From Hydrogenophaga intermedia (lineage in GTDB: Bacteria > Pseudomonadota > Gammaproteobacteria > Burkholderiales > Burkholderiaceae_C): a stretch of 5,165 bases of DNA. The notes under the pieces were generated by a model. That model was not told the origin of the DNA and did no database searches. It saw only the letters and a list, made by a program, of their open reading frames with translations. Where the stretch lies: contig CAMBOY010000226.1 of the NCBI GenBank assembly GCA_945869245.1, positions 1 to 5,165 on the forward strand, written 5' to 3'. Shown here in pieces: positions 4,774 to 5,165 of the stretch. The position numbers and the translations under genes were made by a program. Every line of letters starts with the position of its first letter. Positions within the stretch are counted from its first letter, which is position 1.

Positions 4774-5165
4774 ATGAACAGGACAAGTACGCTTATCTTC
4801 GCAAGTTCACTTTTTGTTTTTCCACAATACTTATGGGCACAAAGCAATGTATTTAATGCCACCTGCTATCTTGCGAGATATCCTGATGTGCGAACAGGCT
4901 GGTCAGGACCAGCATTAAATCATTGGCTTTTATATGGGCAACGCGAAGGCAGAATTCCAGGATGCACAACTACGCCTGCACCACCTCCTACGAATCCAAA
5001 TCCAGAGTTTAATGCTGCATGCTATCTGGCAAGATATCCGGACGTAAGAACCGGGTGGGCGGGCCCGGCAATTAATCACTGGCTACAGCATGGTCGATTT
5101 GAGGGGCGTATACCCGGCTGTGCTACCGCACCTCCACCTCCACCTCCACCTCCACCTCCACCTCC
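4774..5165 (+). CDS. Exported repeat protein with Cys-flanked YPDV/HW/EGR repeats and a poly-proline tract (3' truncated)
   Basis: The frame is open to the right window edge, giving 130 codons plus two bases. AAGGAG (4761-4766) lies seven bases before ATG, the best ribosome binding site in the window. Residues 1-22 look like a signal peptide (N-R-T start, hydrophobic core, L-W-A then Q-S), so the product should reach the periplasm or outside. Residues 27-64 and 79-116 are two 38-residue repeats with the shared pattern F-N-A-x-C-Y-L-A-R-Y-P-D-V-R-T-G-W, then G-P-A-x-N-H-W-L, then E-G-R-I-P-G-C. They are joined by a Pro/Thr/Asn linker and followed by at least eleven prolines. Each repeat has two cysteines (31 and 64; 83 and 116) that could form a disulfide. 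I recognise the YPDV...HW...EGR pattern from repeats in uncharacterised bacterial surface and polysaccharide-related proteins, but no function is established. Codons such as AGA, TTA and ATA and the lower G+C set it apart from the genes upstream and suggest transfer. Confidence 0.85.
   Translation, partial: MNRTSTLIFASSLFVFPQYLWAQSNVFNATCYLARYPDVRTGWSGPALNHWLLYGQREGRIPGCTTTPAPPPTNPNPEFNAACYLARYPDVRTGWAGPAINHWLQHGRFEGRIPGCATAPPPPPPPPPPP
4852..4965 (+). repeat. Coding repeat 1 of the exported protein
   Basis: Encodes residues 27-64, from F-N-A-T-C to R-I-P-G-C. It is identical to repeat 2 at 31 of 38 residues. The seven differences are T/A, S/A, L/I, L/Q, Y/H, Q/R and R/F, mostly in the second half. 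Repeats start 156 bp apart. Confidence 0.9.
5008..5121 (+). repeat. Coding repeat 2 of the exported protein
   Basis: Encodes residues 79-116, from F-N-A-A-C to R-I-P-G-C. Of the 31 residues shared with repeat 1, only ten use the same codon, so the DNA is much more diverged than the protein. It is also richer in G+C than repeat 1 (for example GCG GGC CCG against TCA GGA CCA). Confidence 0.9.
5131..5165 (+). repeat. Hexanucleotide tandem repeat (CCTCCA)n encoding poly-proline
   Basis: Five full CCTCCA units and five bases of a sixth, running off the window edge, encode at least eleven consecutive prolines. The unit is two codons, so gain or loss of units keeps the frame and changes only the length of the spacer. 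The true length is unknown because the window ends here. Confidence 0.95.

Noticed and set aside
4668..4856. A 62-codon frame overlapping the start of the exported repeat protein
   Set aside because: It has no ribosome binding site, its 5' part lies in the inverted repeats of the leader, and its 3' part is an out-of-frame reading of the signal peptide region.

Overview
The window reads as chromosomal DNA from a GC-rich betaproteobacterium, most likely family Comamonadaceae (Acidovorax / Hydrogenophaga / Rhodoferax type). This rests on about 65-67 % G+C in the first 4.3 kb, the gene order yciB-bolA-peptidylprolyl isomerase, and a compound hairpin repeat of a kind I remember from intergenic regions of this family. 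The genus cannot be fixed from the window.

Layout. (1) Positions 1-1335 hold a tightly packed housekeeping block: the 3' end of yciB/ispZ (inner-membrane septation protein A), a bolA-family gene overlapping it by four bases, and a periplasmic parvulin-type peptidylprolyl isomerase closed by a strong intrinsic terminator. (2) Positions 1336-4303 hold a separate metabolic unit: a short regulatory region with two copies of the palindrome ATTTGATCAAAT bracketing a likely promoter, a non-canonical glutamine-synthetase-family ligase (gamma-glutamylamine/polyamine synthetase type), a 150-bp gap filled by a REP-like multi-hairpin repeat, and a class III PLP aminotransferase of the glutamate-1-semialdehyde-aminotransferase-like branch. 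A ligase plus an aminotransferase suggests catabolism of an amine or amino compound; the substrate is not visible. (3) Positions 4304-5165 differ sharply: G+C drops right after the aminotransferase stop, there is about 470 bp of AT-rich DNA without a convincing gene, then a promoter, a leader with inverted repeats, and the start of an exported protein. That protein has a signal peptide, two 38-residue repeats with a conserved cysteine pair, and a poly-proline tract that runs off the window edge.

The most unusual part is this 3'-truncated exported repeat protein. Its two repeats are 31/38 identical in protein, yet 21 of the 31 shared residues use different codons. It lies in compositionally atypical DNA, which suggests an accessory, possibly acquired, surface or secreted factor. 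The second point of interest is the paired operator arrangement in front of the GS-like gene. No RNA gene, CRISPR array, insertion sequence or complete mobile element was seen.
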